Source of the DNA: Arcobacter sp.
Lineage (GTDB): Bacteria; Acidobacteriota; Terriglobia; Bryobacterales; Bryobacteraceae
Direction of reading: 5' to 3'
Assembly (NCBI GenBank): GCA_020723085.1
Contig: DYJN01000013.1
Coordinates: 1 to 64,000 of the forward strand
DNA length: 64,000 nt
The translations under genes and the position numbers were made by a program. The notes under the pieces were generated by a model. It saw nothing but the letters and a program-made list of their open reading frames with translations. It did no database searches and had not been told where the DNA came from. Below are positions 54,083 to 63,138 of the stretch, piece after piece (the stretch's first letter is position 1; every line of letters begins with the position of its first letter).

Positions 54083-55743
54083 TGCCCCTGCCCAAAGTCG
54101 ATGCCGTCGTCATCGGGGCGGGCGCCGCCGGCCCCATCGTCGCCAAAGAGCTCGCCTTTGCCGGCTGGCGCGTCGTGCTGCTCGAAAAAGGCCGCTGGCA
54201 CACGTCCGCCGATTGCCGCAAGGACGACCTGCGCAACCAGCGCAATCCCACGCTCGGCTATCCGTTCGGCCCTGAGGAAGAGGGAAATCCCCGCGTCTTT
54301 GTCGATCTCAACGGGCGCGAGCGCATCGTGAAGCCGTCCGAGCCGGGCTACAACAACAACGCCTTCTGCGTCGGCGGCGGCACCCTCTCCTACGGCGCCA
54401 TGGCTTGGCGCTTCCACCCCAACGACTTCCGCATGCGCAGCACATATGCGGCGAAAGTCCCCCGCGCTTTCGAAAATTCCACGCTCGAAGACTGGCCCAT
54501 TTCCTATGAAGACCTCGAGCCGTTCTACGAAAAAGCGGAATGGGAGATCGGCGTCAGCGGCGACTTGTCCGGCGATCCTTTCAAAGGGCCGCGCCGGCGC
54601 GCCCTGCCGATGCCTCCGCTGCCCCCCACGCGCGAGCACGAGATTCTGGAGAAGGGCGCCCGCCGCCTCGGCCTGCACCCGTTTTCGATCCCGATGCTGC
54701 GCAACTCGGTGCCGTACAATGGCCGTCCCGCCTGTATGAGGTGCCGCTGGTGCGTCGGCTTCGCCTGTGAAGTGGACGCGAAAAACGGCACGCAGAATAC
54801 GGTCATTCCCGCCGCCTTGGCCACGGGAAATCTCGAGCTCCGCACGGAGTGCTCCGTCCGTGAAATTCTTCTCGATGAGAAGGGCGACGCCGCCGGCGTT
54901 GCCTACTTCGACCGCGAAGGGCGCCCGTGGGAGCAGCCCGCCCGCTACGTCGTCGTCTCCTGCGGGGCCATCGAAAGCGCCCGCCTGCTGCTGAACTCGC
55001 GTTCGCGCCTCTACCCGCAGGGCTTGGGCAACCGGTTCGATTGGGTCGGGCGCAATCTCCAGGGGCACACCTACACGGGCGCGAACGGGCTGTTCGAGGA
55101 GATCGTCTACGACGACCTCGGCCCTGGCGCCAGCATCGCCATCTGCGACTTCAACCACGGCAATCCTGGCCTTGCGGGCGGCGCCATGCTCGCCAACGAG
55201 TTCATCCGCCTCCCCTATCAGTTCGTCTCCGGCATCCGCGCCCCTGGTGTGCCCCGCTGGGGCCGCGCCCACAAGGAATTCGTGCGCCGCGCTTACCGCC
55301 GCATCATCCCCGTGCTGGGCCCCACGCAGGAGATTCCCGTCTTCGATTCGCGCGTCACGCTCGACCCGCGCGTGCGCGACCGGTTCGGCATCCCCGTGGC
55401 CCGCATCTCCGGCTACCGCCACCCGCACAGCATCGAAGTCTCCGAATACATGGCGGAGCGCGCGGCTGATTGGCTCCGCGCCTCCGGCGCCGTGAAAGTC
55501 TGGCTGCGGCGCGCCGGCCGCGGCGTCAGCGGCGGCCAGCATCAGGCCGGCACCTGCCGCATGGGCAGGGATCCGAAGACCTCCGTGGTCGATCCGTGGT
55601 GCCGGGTCCACGACACCGCCAACGTGTACGTGGTCGACGCCAGCGTCCACGTGACCAATGGCGGCTTCAATCCCGTGCTCACCATCATGGCCATCGCCTA
55701 TCGCACAGGCGCGCATCTGGCGCGCGCGGGGAGGCGCGCGTGA
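54082..55743 (+). CDS. GMC-family FAD oxidoreductase (gluconate/sugar dehydrogenase-like large subunit)
   Basis: VDAVVIGAGAAGPIVAKELAFAGWRVVLLEKG; CMRCRWCVGFAC cluster; HQAGTCRMGRDPKTSVVDPWCRVHDTANVYVVDASVHVTNGGFNPVLTIMAIAYRTGAHL. Confidence 0.92.
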   Translation: MPLPKVDAVVIGAGAAGPIVAKELAFAGWRVVLLEKGRWHTSADCRKDDLRNQRNPTLGYPFGPEEEGNPRVFVDLNGRERIVKPSEPGYNNNAFCVGGGTLSYGAMAWRFHPNDFRMRSTYAAKVPRAFENSTLEDWPISYEDLEPFYEKAEWEIGVSGDLSGDPFKGPRRRALPMPPLPPTREHEILEKGARRLGLHPFSIPMLRNSVPYNGRPACMRCRWCVGFACEVDAKNGTQNTVIPAALATGNLELRTECSVREILLDEKGDAAGVAYFDREGRPWEQPARYVVVSCGAIESARLLLNSRSRLYPQGLGNRFDWVGRNLQGHTYTGANGLFEEIVYDDLGPGASIAICDFNHGNPGLAGGAMLANEFIRLPYQFVSGIRAPGVPRWGRAHKEFVRRAYRRIIPVLGPTQEIPVFDSRVTLDPRVRDRFGIPVARISGYRHPHSIEVSEYMAERAADWLRASGAVKVWLRRAGRGVSGGQHQAGTCRMGRDPKTSVVDPWCRVHDTANVYVVDASVHVTNGGFNPVLTIMAIAYRTGAHLARAGRRA

Positions 55744-56792
55744 AAGCCGCTGCCGCCGCCCTGGTGCTGGGGCTCGCCCTCCTGCTCATGATTCCCGCGG
55801 CGAGCTTTCTCTACGAGGCTGGCGGGCCCGATGCCTGCGCCCGCTGCCACGAAATGGGAGCGCCCGTGGGCGAGTGGCGCCATTCCACGCACCGCGGCAC
55901 GCCCTGCAGCGCCTGCCACGGCGACGCCCTCACCGCCGGCGCCCGCTTCCATCTCGCCAATGCCCGCCGCGTGGTCCAGCACTGGCGCGGCGAAGCCGGC
56001 GAGCTCGCGCCGCTCGGCCCTGAAGGGATCCGCGCCATGCTGCCCCGCTGCCAGAAATGCCACCAGCAGGAGTTCGCCTCCTGGTCGAGCGGTCCCCACT
56101 CGATCACCTACCGCAGCATCTTCCTCGACGAAAAGCACAACTCCACGCGGCACTTGATGGACGATTGCCTCCGCTGCCATGGCATGCACTTCGATGGCGG
56201 CATCCGCGATCTCGTCGAACCGCTCTCCATCAAAGGCCCTTGGCGGCTCCGCCGCCCAGAACTGCTCGAAGAGCCCGCCATCCCGTGCCTCGCGTGCCAC
56301 TCCATCCACCGCCGCGGCGCCCTGCACGAAGAGCGCCGCCTGGAAGCGAAAATCGCCGGTCCGCGCCAGGAGAAGTTCCGCCCGTCCCTCGTCTTCTTCG
56401 ACCGCCGTTCGATGGCGCCCGTGGACGTGGCTCTGCTGCCCTTGCCCGCCATGATCGACGGCGCGCGTCCGGTGAAGACGAGTCCCGACCCGCGGCAGGC
56501 GCTCTGCTATCAGTGCCATGCTCCTCTGAGCACGCGGCAGGTGTTCTCAGGCGACGACCGCACGCCCGCCGGCGTGCACGAGGGAATCTCCTGTCTTGCC
56601 TGTCACGACAAGCACCGCCAGACCACGCGCGCCTCATGCGCCAACTGCCACCCGCGCCTGTCCAATTGCGGCCTCGACGTCGAGAAGATGGACACGACCT
56701 TCCTCAACAAAGATTCGAGGCACAACATTCACACGGTCAAGTGCGCCGACTGCCACCCCAGGGGAGTGCCCGCCCGCCGCGCTCGTCCCTAG
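55740..56792 (+). CDS. Nonaheme c-type cytochrome
   Basis: Nine CXXCH motifs counted: CARCH, CSACH, CQKCH, CLRCH, CLACH, CYQCH, CLACH, CANCH, CADCH; N-terminal signal/TM helix; GTGA overlap with the GMC gene. Confidence 0.93.
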   Translation: MKAAAAALVLGLALLLMIPAASFLYEAGGPDACARCHEMGAPVGEWRHSTHRGTPCSACHGDALTAGARFHLANARRVVQHWRGEAGELAPLGPEGIRAMLPRCQKCHQQEFASWSSGPHSITYRSIFLDEKHNSTRHLMDDCLRCHGMHFDGGIRDLVEPLSIKGPWRLRRPELLEEPAIPCLACHSIHRRGALHEERRLEAKIAGPRQEKFRPSLVFFDRRSMAPVDVALLPLPAMIDGARPVKTSPDPRQALCYQCHAPLSTRQVFSGDDRTPAGVHEGISCLACHDKHRQTTRASCANCHPRLSNCGLDVEKMDTTFLNKDSRHNIHTVKCADCHPRGVPARRARP

Positions 56793-56847
56793 CATCAGGG
56801 ACACCACGAGTGGAGCGTTCTGCACGACCGTGCCGGGGACGCATCGC

Positions 56848-58002
56848 TCAGTTCGGGCCGTCCCCTGCGCCGGAGCGAAGAAAGCGGCCGTCGGGCAGGA
56901 GTTCGTACCGCCGTCCGCGCCAATCGATCGTATTGCCGAAGAAGCCCGCCACCCAGAAGGCGAAGCTCACAAGGTCCTGGACCGGAATCAGCAGCCCGTA
57001 GCGGCGGCACAGCGGATCGTGCAACGCCGCCTGCGAAACCGCCCACGCCGAGAGGGCGCGCAACAAGACCGCCGCCGCCAGCAGTGGCGCCGCGTATGCG
57101 GGCAACGCCGCCGCCGCGGCGAGCGCCGGCGGCAGCGGATTGGTGAAAATCTGCCCTGCATATCCCCATGGCCGCGAGCGCCGCGTCGAGCGGTTCCAGC
57201 GCAGGCGGTGGGCGAAGTTCGCCCGCCAGGGCTGCGAGCCGATCCGGTGTTCGATCACACAGGAAGACAGAATCACGCCGTGGCCCCGCGCCGCCGCAAA
57301 CTGGCCGAGCACGAAGTCCTCCGCCAGATACTCGCTGAGCCGCCTCCAGCCGCCGATGTCTTCAATGACGCGCCGGCGTGCGGCGATCGTCGGACCCACG
57401 GCGAAGCGCACCCCGCGCTCCACCAGCCGCGCCGTGAACGCCCCGCCCCAGAACTCCGTGTTCATCCCCAGGGCTTCCAGCAGAGACCAGAAGCTCGCGC
57501 CCGGAACCGCCCGGTACGGACACGTGGCCACGCCCAGGCTCGGCTCGGCGAACTCCGCGGCGATCACGCTCAGCATGTCCTTCCCGGCGCGGATGTCGGA
57601 GTCGCTCATCACCAGCAGCTCATGCGCCGCCTCGCGCATCATGATCTCCAGGCTCCACACCTTCGCGTTGGCGTAAGGCGGCTCGCCGGTGACGAAGAAC
57701 CGCGCCGGCACGCGCGGGTATTGCCGGCTCAGACTCCGCGCGAGCGCGAGTCCCGCATCATTCTCCTGGCGCGCGGCGAAGAGGAGTTCGAAGGAAGGAT
57801 GATCCTGTTCGAAAAACGACCGCAGATTTTCTTCGAGACCGTCGTCCAGCCCGTGCAGCGGCTTCAGAACGGACACGGGCTCGGCGGCGGGCAAGTGCGG
57901 CGGGCGGACGCGCCGCCAGTGGTACACAGCCCAGACCGTCAGCAGGCAGTAGGCCCACGAACCGGCGGCCAGGGCGAGCAACGGCCAGGCGAGCCAGTCC
58001 AT
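56848..58002 (-). CDS. HpnI-like glycosyltransferase (ceramide-glucosyltransferase-type GT21)
   Basis: VSVLKPLHGLDDGLEENLRSFFEQDHPSFELLFAARQENDAGL; NAKVWSLEIMM; LVMSDSDIRAGKDML; LEALGMNTEF; AEDFVLGQFAAARGHGVILS. Confidence 0.82.
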   Translation of the reverse strand: MDWLAWPLLALAAGSWAYCLLTVWAVYHWRRVRPPHLPAAEPVSVLKPLHGLDDGLEENLRSFFEQDHPSFELLFAARQENDAGLALARSLSRQYPRVPARFFVTGEPPYANAKVWSLEIMMREAAHELLVMSDSDIRAGKDMLSVIAAEFAEPSLGVATCPYRAVPGASFWSLLEALGMNTEFWGGAFTARLVERGVRFAVGPTIAARRRVIEDIGGWRRLSEYLAEDFVLGQFAAARGHGVILSSCVIEHRIGSQPWRANFAHRLRWNRSTRRSRPWGYAGQIFTNPLPPALAAAAALPAYAAPLLAAAVLLRALSAWAVSQAALHDPLCRRYGLLIPVQDLVSFAFWVAGFFGNTIDWRGRRYELLPDGRFLRSGAGDGPN

Positions 58003-58013
58003 GGCGGCGGGCG

Positions 58014-59957
58014 CTAGTCCTCAGCCGCCCGCGTGCGGCTCTTTTCAGCGATCATGGCCACCACTTCTTCTACGCCGCGCGCCCCGAGGTCGCCGCCCTT
58101 GCGCGTCCGCAGCGCAACCTGCTGATTGGCCGCCTCGCGGTCGCCGACGACGAGCATGTAGGGGATCTTCTGCAGCTGCGCTTCGCGGATCTTGTAGTTG
58201 ACCTTCTCGCTCCGCTCGTCCACCTCGGCGCGCAGCCCTTCGGCGGCAAGCCGGTCCCGCACCCGGCGGGCGTATTCGATGTGCCGGTCGGCGATGGGCA
58301 GCACAACTGCCTGCACCGGCGCCAGCCATACGGGGAACGCGCCCGCGTAGTGCTCGAGCAGGATGCCGAAAAATCGCTCGACGCTGCCATACAGCGCGCG
58401 GTGAACCATCAGCGGCTGGTGTTTCGCCCCGTCCTCGCCCACGTATTCGAGCTCGAAACGCCGCGGCAGCGTGAAATCGAACTGCACGGTGCTGAGTTGC
58501 CACGGGCGGTCCAGCGCATCGACGAGCTTCACGTCGATCTTGGGTCCGTAAAACGCCGCCTCGTCCTCCATCACCTTCGCCTCCAGCCCGACCCGCTCCA
58601 CGGCGCGGTTCAGGGCGCCTTCGGCGAGCTTCCACTGATCCGGCGTGCCGTCATACTTGCCGCTGGCGCCGCCGTCCCAGGTGGAGATCTCCGCCTGATA
58701 GCGGTGGAATCCGTAGGTCTTCAGCACGTCCACGGCGAACTCCAGGCAACTGACGATCTCGTCTTCGATCTGGTCCGGACGGCAGAAGATGTGCGCGTCG
58801 TCCTGCGTGAACCCGCGCACGCGGAACAGCCCGTGCAGCGTGCCGGAGCGCTCGTAGCGGTACACCGTGCCGAGCTCGCCCAGGCGGACGGGCAGGTCGC
58901 GGTAGCTGCGCTGCCGGTCCCGGTAGATCAGAATGTGGCCCGGGCAGTTCATCGGCTTCAGCCGGTAACGGGCGTCGTCGAGCTCCATCGCCGCATACAT
59001 GTTCTCGGCGTAATGGCTCAGATGGCCGCTGATCTGCCAGAGCTGTTCGCGCATCACGTGCGGCGTGCTCACCAGGTCGTAGCCGCGCTTGAGGTACTGC
59101 TCGCGCATCCAGTCCTCCAGCAGCTTGCGCACCAGCGCCCCTTTGGGGTGGAAGAAGATCAGCCCGGGACCTGCCAGTTCCTGGATCGAGATCAGGTCGA
59201 GCTGCCTGCCGAGCGTGCGGTGATCGCGCTTCTTCGCCTCTTCCAGCTTCTGAAGGTAGGCTTCAAGTTCCTTCTCGGTGAACCACGCCGTGCCGTAAAT
59301 GCGCTGGAGCTGCTGGCGGTGTTCGTCGCCCTTCCAGTAGGCGCCGGCCACCGAGAGCAGCTTGAACGCCTTCAGCTTGTTCGTGCTCGGAACGTGCGGC
59401 CCGCGGCAAAAGTCGATGAAGTGCGGCCCGAGCGTGTACTCGCTGAAGACCGCATCGGCGCGCTCGTCGATGAGCTCGCACTTCATCTCTTCGTTCATGG
59501 CGCGGTACTTCGCCAGCCCCTCGTCTTTCGGCGTCAGCCTGCGCTCGAAGGGAAGATCGCGGTCGCGCAGTTCCCGCATCTTCTTTTCGATCCGCTCCAG
59601 ATCCTCAGGCGTGAACGGCTCGCTTCTCTCAAAATCGTAATAGAAGCCGTCCTTGACAGGCGGACCAATGCCAAGCTTGGTGCCCGGGAACAGCTCCAGG
59701 ACGGCGGCAGCCAGCAGGTGTGCGGTAGAGTGCCGGTAGACCTCCAGCGCCTCCGGGTCTTTGGACGTCAGGATCTCGACGCGGGCGTCGCCCTCCAGCG
59801 GGCGCGCCAGATCCCACAGCTCGCCATTCACCCGGGCGACGATGGCGTCGCCGGCCAGGCGCCGGCTGACCGAGCGGGCTACTTCGAGAGGCGTCGTGCC
59901 AGGAGGAAATGAGTGCTGGCTGCCATCCGGCAGCGTCACCTGAATCATACTGCTCAT
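58014..59957 (-). CDS. thrS: Threonyl-tRNA synthetase
   Basis: TGS domain MIQVTLPDGSQHSFPPGTTPLEVARSV; FYYDFERSEPFTPEDL; MNCPGHILIYRDRQRSYRDLPVRLGELGTVYRYERSGTLHGLFRVRGFTQDDAHIFC. Confidence 0.97.
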   Translation of the reverse strand: MSSMIQVTLPDGSQHSFPPGTTPLEVARSVSRRLAGDAIVARVNGELWDLARPLEGDARVEILTSKDPEALEVYRHSTAHLLAAAVLELFPGTKLGIGPPVKDGFYYDFERSEPFTPEDLERIEKKMRELRDRDLPFERRLTPKDEGLAKYRAMNEEMKCELIDERADAVFSEYTLGPHFIDFCRGPHVPSTNKLKAFKLLSVAGAYWKGDEHRQQLQRIYGTAWFTEKELEAYLQKLEEAKKRDHRTLGRQLDLISIQELAGPGLIFFHPKGALVRKLLEDWMREQYLKRGYDLVSTPHVMREQLWQISGHLSHYAENMYAAMELDDARYRLKPMNCPGHILIYRDRQRSYRDLPVRLGELGTVYRYERSGTLHGLFRVRGFTQDDAHIFCRPDQIEDEIVSCLEFAVDVLKTYGFHRYQAEISTWDGGASGKYDGTPDQWKLAEGALNRAVERVGLEAKVMEDEAAFYGPKIDVKLVDALDRPWQLSTVQFDFTLPRRFELEYVGEDGAKHQPLMVHRALYGSVERFFGILLEHYAGAFPVWLAPVQAVVLPIADRHIEYARRVRDRLAAEGLRAEVDERSEKVNYKIREAQLQKIPYMLVVGDREAANQQVALRTRKGGDLGARGVEEVVAMIAEKSRTRAAED

Positions 59958-60047
59958 GGGGAACCCCGGTAAATTCCAGACTAGCACGCGGCCGCACGCC
60001 AACCCTCCGCCGCCTCGCTGGTATGCTGGAGACGGAGCCACAAGCTC

Positions 60048-60689
60048 ATGCCGGATCAACCCTTGCAGGCTGAACGGGCGCCGGTCTCCGCGGGCGAAGG
60101 CGACCTTGTCGAGCGCGCCAAAGCCGGCGACATGGAGGCGTTCGCCGAACTGGTGCGCCGCTATGAGCGCCGCATCTATCGCATGGCGCGGCAGATCACC
60201 CAGAACGACGAAGACGCCGAAGATGTCCTCCAGGAGAGCTTCCTCAAGGCCTTCGAGCACCTCGATTCCTTCCAGGGGCAGAGCAAATTCTATACCTGGG
60301 TGACAAGAATCGCCGTCAACGAAAGCCTGATGAAGCTCAGAAAACGCAAATCCGATCGAACCGTTTCTCTGGATGAAAACATCGAAACAGACGAGGAGCC
60401 CATCGTGCGGGAGATCGCCGTATGGGACGACACTCCGGAGTCGAAATACAGCCAGGAGGAATTGCGCCAGATCCTGGACCGGGCCATCGACAGTCTGAAG
60501 CCGATCTTCCGGACGGTGTTCATCCTGCGGGACGTCGAGGAGTTGAGCACCGAGGAGACGGCTGAAGTGCTGGGCTTGTCCGTCGCCGCCGTCAAGAGCC
60601 GGCTGCTGCGGGCTCGCCTGCAGTTGCGCGAGAGGCTGACTCGGGTCTTCAAGAGAAAAGGAGACGGGATCTTCGGCTATGCAAAGTAG
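60048..60689 (+). CDS. ECF-type RNA polymerase sigma factor (RpoE-like)
   Basis: AKAGDMEAFAELVRRYERRIYRMARQITQNDEDAEDVLQESFLKAFEHLDSFQG...FILRDVEELSTEETAEVLGLSVAAVKSRLLRARLQLRERL. Confidence 0.95.
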   Translation: MPDQPLQAERAPVSAGEGDLVERAKAGDMEAFAELVRRYERRIYRMARQITQNDEDAEDVLQESFLKAFEHLDSFQGQSKFYTWVTRIAVNESLMKLRKRKSDRTVSLDENIETDEEPIVREIAVWDDTPESKYSQEELRQILDRAIDSLKPIFRTVFILRDVEELSTEETAEVLGLSVAAVKSRLLRARLQLRERLTRVFKRKGDGIFGYAK

Positions 60690-60966
60690 CATGATCACGT
60701 GCAAGGATTTCCTGCGTGAGCTGAGCGATTACCTCGACGGCGCCACCGATCCCGCCCTGCGCGCCGAACTCGAGCGGCATATCAACGAGTGCCCCAACTG
60801 CTGGGTGGTCTGCGACACGGCGCGGAAGACCATCCAGATCTACAAGGGCATGGACCTGCACCCATTGCCGGAGACCGTTCACCAGAAGCTGATGAACGCG
60901 CTGGCGCAGAGGGCGGCGCGCAAGACGGCAAAGCAGGAACCCCAGACGCGCGGGCCTCAGCGCTGA
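60679..60966 (+). CDS. Small zinc-finger anti-sigma factor
   Basis: ITCKDFLRELSDYLDGATDPALRAELERHINECPNCWVVCDT (HX3CX2C); overlaps the sigma gene. Confidence 0.87.
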   Translation: MQSSMITCKDFLRELSDYLDGATDPALRAELERHINECPNCWVVCDTARKTIQIYKGMDLHPLPETVHQKLMNALAQRAARKTAKQEPQTRGPQR

Positions 60967-60969
60967 GGC
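60954..60969. repeat. Perfect 16-bp palindrome GCCTCAGCGCTGAGGC containing both convergent stop codons
   Basis: Read directly; TGA of the anti-sigma gene (+) and TGA of the opposing gene (-) both lie inside it. Confidence 0.85.
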
Positions 60970-62057
60970 GGCTTGACGCCGCCCGTGGCCCCAGGCTCGA
61001 CCTTCTCTTCCCGGAGCTGATCTTCCGGGATCGGTTCCAGATTCGGATCGAAGGTGATGATCGCCTCGGCGCCGAACTTCCGGTAGCTGCGGAACTCCAC
61101 CTGGTTCTTCACCAGCAGCCTTCCCTCCCGCATCCGCATCTCTGAACGCAACGGCAGCAGATACTCGCTGCCCGCGATGTCGACGAAATCGTAGTCGAGC
61201 ATCGTACGGGCTTCCTGGATGGGAAAGGTGGGCGGAAGGTTCACGGCTTCCATGGTGACGCGCAGCACCATGGGGACGTCACGGTCGATGTAGATCAGAC
61301 CCCGGTATCCCGGCACTATGTCCAGTTGCCTCTGCCAGCTGATGTGCCATTTGGACTTCGGCTGCCGGACGCGGAATTGATAGACATGGCAGATGCGCCC
61401 GCGCAGCTTGCCCCACCGCTCCCACTCGAATTCTGCTTCCGTTGCGGGCTCGAAAATCTCCTTGAGCATCGTGCCGAATTCGCCGCTCGAAGTGGCGCCG
61501 CCGAGCTTCCAGCGGTCGGCGTCGGTCCACTTGCCGTTGATCGAAATCAGCTTGTAGTCTTCTTTCTGCTCGAAGTAGCTGAGGCGCTCGGCGACGGTGT
61601 CCATCAGCTGGAACATCTCCAGCCCTGATGGATCCACATAGCGCCGCGTGACCTGCAGGCAGATGAAGTCCGGCAGCCGCTTCGTATATCCGAGCGCCAT
61701 CTCCCGCGCCTCGCTGATCACGCGCGCCTGTACGGTGGAAGGCGGCGGAGGCAGCGGCACTGGCTTCACCGGGGCGGGATCCCTGACTGGCGCAGGCAGC
61801 GAGGCTGTCGCCGGCACAAGTTTGCGCAGTTCGTCGGTGGCGCGGGGACCGAGCCCCGCCTGGAACATCTCCTCCACGTCGCGGTGCGTCAGCCGCTCGG
61901 TCAATTGAATCTTGCGGATGTAGCCGGCCACCTGCCGGTCGTTGTGCTGGAGGCGGATCGAGGAGCGCAGCACGGACTTCAACTGGGCCACGCTCATCTT
62001 CTGCTGCGCGGTGAGAACCAACGCGCCCAGCAGGCAGATCAGGAGCAGGCGGCGCAA
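60957..62057 (-). CDS. Secreted hypothetical protein
   Basis: Signal peptide MLRRLLLICLLGALVLTAQQ; conserved-looking helical N-term and beta-rich C-term; no family recognised. Confidence 0.65.
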   Translation of the reverse strand: MRRLLLICLLGALVLTAQQKMSVAQLKSVLRSSIRLQHNDRQVAGYIRKIQLTERLTHRDVEEMFQAGLGPRATDELRKLVPATASLPAPVRDPAPVKPVPLPPPPSTVQARVISEAREMALGYTKRLPDFICLQVTRRYVDPSGLEMFQLMDTVAERLSYFEQKEDYKLISINGKWTDADRWKLGGATSSGEFGTMLKEIFEPATEAEFEWERWGKLRGRICHVYQFRVRQPKSKWHISWQRQLDIVPGYRGLIYIDRDVPMVLRVTMEAVNLPPTFPIQEARTMLDYDFVDIAGSEYLLPLRSEMRMREGRLLVKNQVEFRSYRKFGAEAIITFDPNLEPIPEDQLREEKVEPGATGGVKPPQR

Positions 62058-62064
62058 CATGCCA

Positions 62065-63135
62065 CTAGAATAGACGCCGCCGGCGCCCGGCTGGTTTTGC
62101 CGGACCAAGGGCTTTCTCGATGGCCGCCAGCGCCAGCGGCGCCATGATGCGGTAGCCGGCGGCGTTCGGGTGCAGCCCGTCGTCGGCCAGGTTCGGCGCC
62201 ATCTGCCCGTCCGGTCCGGCCAGTGCCGGATAGTAATTCAGATGCACGTAGCCGCGCTGTTCGCAAAACCTCTGGATCCAGCGGTTCATCTCCAGAATCG
62301 CCGGCAGCGGGCGGAGTTTCGTCCGCTCGTAGGCCGGATGGACGTCCTTGTGGTGGTCGGAGACGGGAAGGATGGAGGCGAGGATCACCTTGATTTTGTG
62401 CGCGTCGGCGAGTTCGCACATCATCGTCAGATTGTTCTGGATCGTCTCCGGCGCCACGCCGCGCGCGATATCGTTCGTGCCGGCCAGAATCACCACGCCG
62501 GCCGGCTTCAGCGCAATTACGTCGGCATAAAAGCGGCCGAGCATCTGGCCGGTGATCTGTCCGCTGATGCCGCGGTTGACGAAGTCGCGGCCCGGGAAAT
62601 ACTCGTTCAGCCGCCATATGTCGGTGATCGAATCGCCGAGAAAGACGACTCGCGGACGGGCGGGGTTCGGCGGGCCAAGGGTGAGGTTGGCGTCGCGGTA
62701 CCGGCGCAGGTTGTCGCGGTCGGGTTGGCGGAGATCGTTCTCCAGCCGCTCGATCAGCGCCAGGAAGTACGCCTCGATGCTGAGCGAGTGGTCGCGGAGC
62801 TCGGCCAGTTGCTGGCGCGCCATGGCGGGAAAGTTCACAGGCTTGGGCACGGACTCGGCCAGCAGCAGGTACGCCCTCAGGTTGGCGAGAAACCGGTAGT
62901 GAAGCTGCGGCTGCCGCACGCCGAGGAATTTCAGGCTCTCCAGCGCCATGCGCATGTTCTCGGCCAGCGGCACGCCCGCGCGCCCGAGTTCCGGGCTGGC
63001 GACGCCGCCGGCTTCGATCAGCTGAAGGCAGCGCTCGTACAGGGGCAGGATCTGCTGGTCTGTCGGAGGCTTGGCCTCCGGCTGCGCTGCGGCGGAGACG
63101 CCCAGCAGAACGGCGAAGATCAGGCTCTTCCACAT
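62065..63135 (-). CDS. SGNH/GDSL-family hydrolase, secreted
   Basis: PRVVFLGDSITDIWRLNEYFPGRDFVNRGISGQITGQML; VVILAGTNDIARG; DGLHPNAAGYRIMAPL. Confidence 0.9.
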   Translation of the reverse strand: MWKSLIFAVLLGVSAAAQPEAKPPTDQQILPLYERCLQLIEAGGVASPELGRAGVPLAENMRMALESLKFLGVRQPQLHYRFLANLRAYLLLAESVPKPVNFPAMARQQLAELRDHSLSIEAYFLALIERLENDLRQPDRDNLRRYRDANLTLGPPNPARPRVVFLGDSITDIWRLNEYFPGRDFVNRGISGQITGQMLGRFYADVIALKPAGVVILAGTNDIARGVAPETIQNNLTMMCELADAHKIKVILASILPVSDHHKDVHPAYERTKLRPLPAILEMNRWIQRFCEQRGYVHLNYYPALAGPDGQMAPNLADDGLHPNAAGYRIMAPLALAAIEKALGPAKPAGRRRRLF

Positions 63136-63138
63136 GGC

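Noticed and set aside
54046-55716. 556-aa minus-strand ORF opposite the GMC gene
   Set aside because: Antisense of a well-supported oxidoreductase; no recognisable domain
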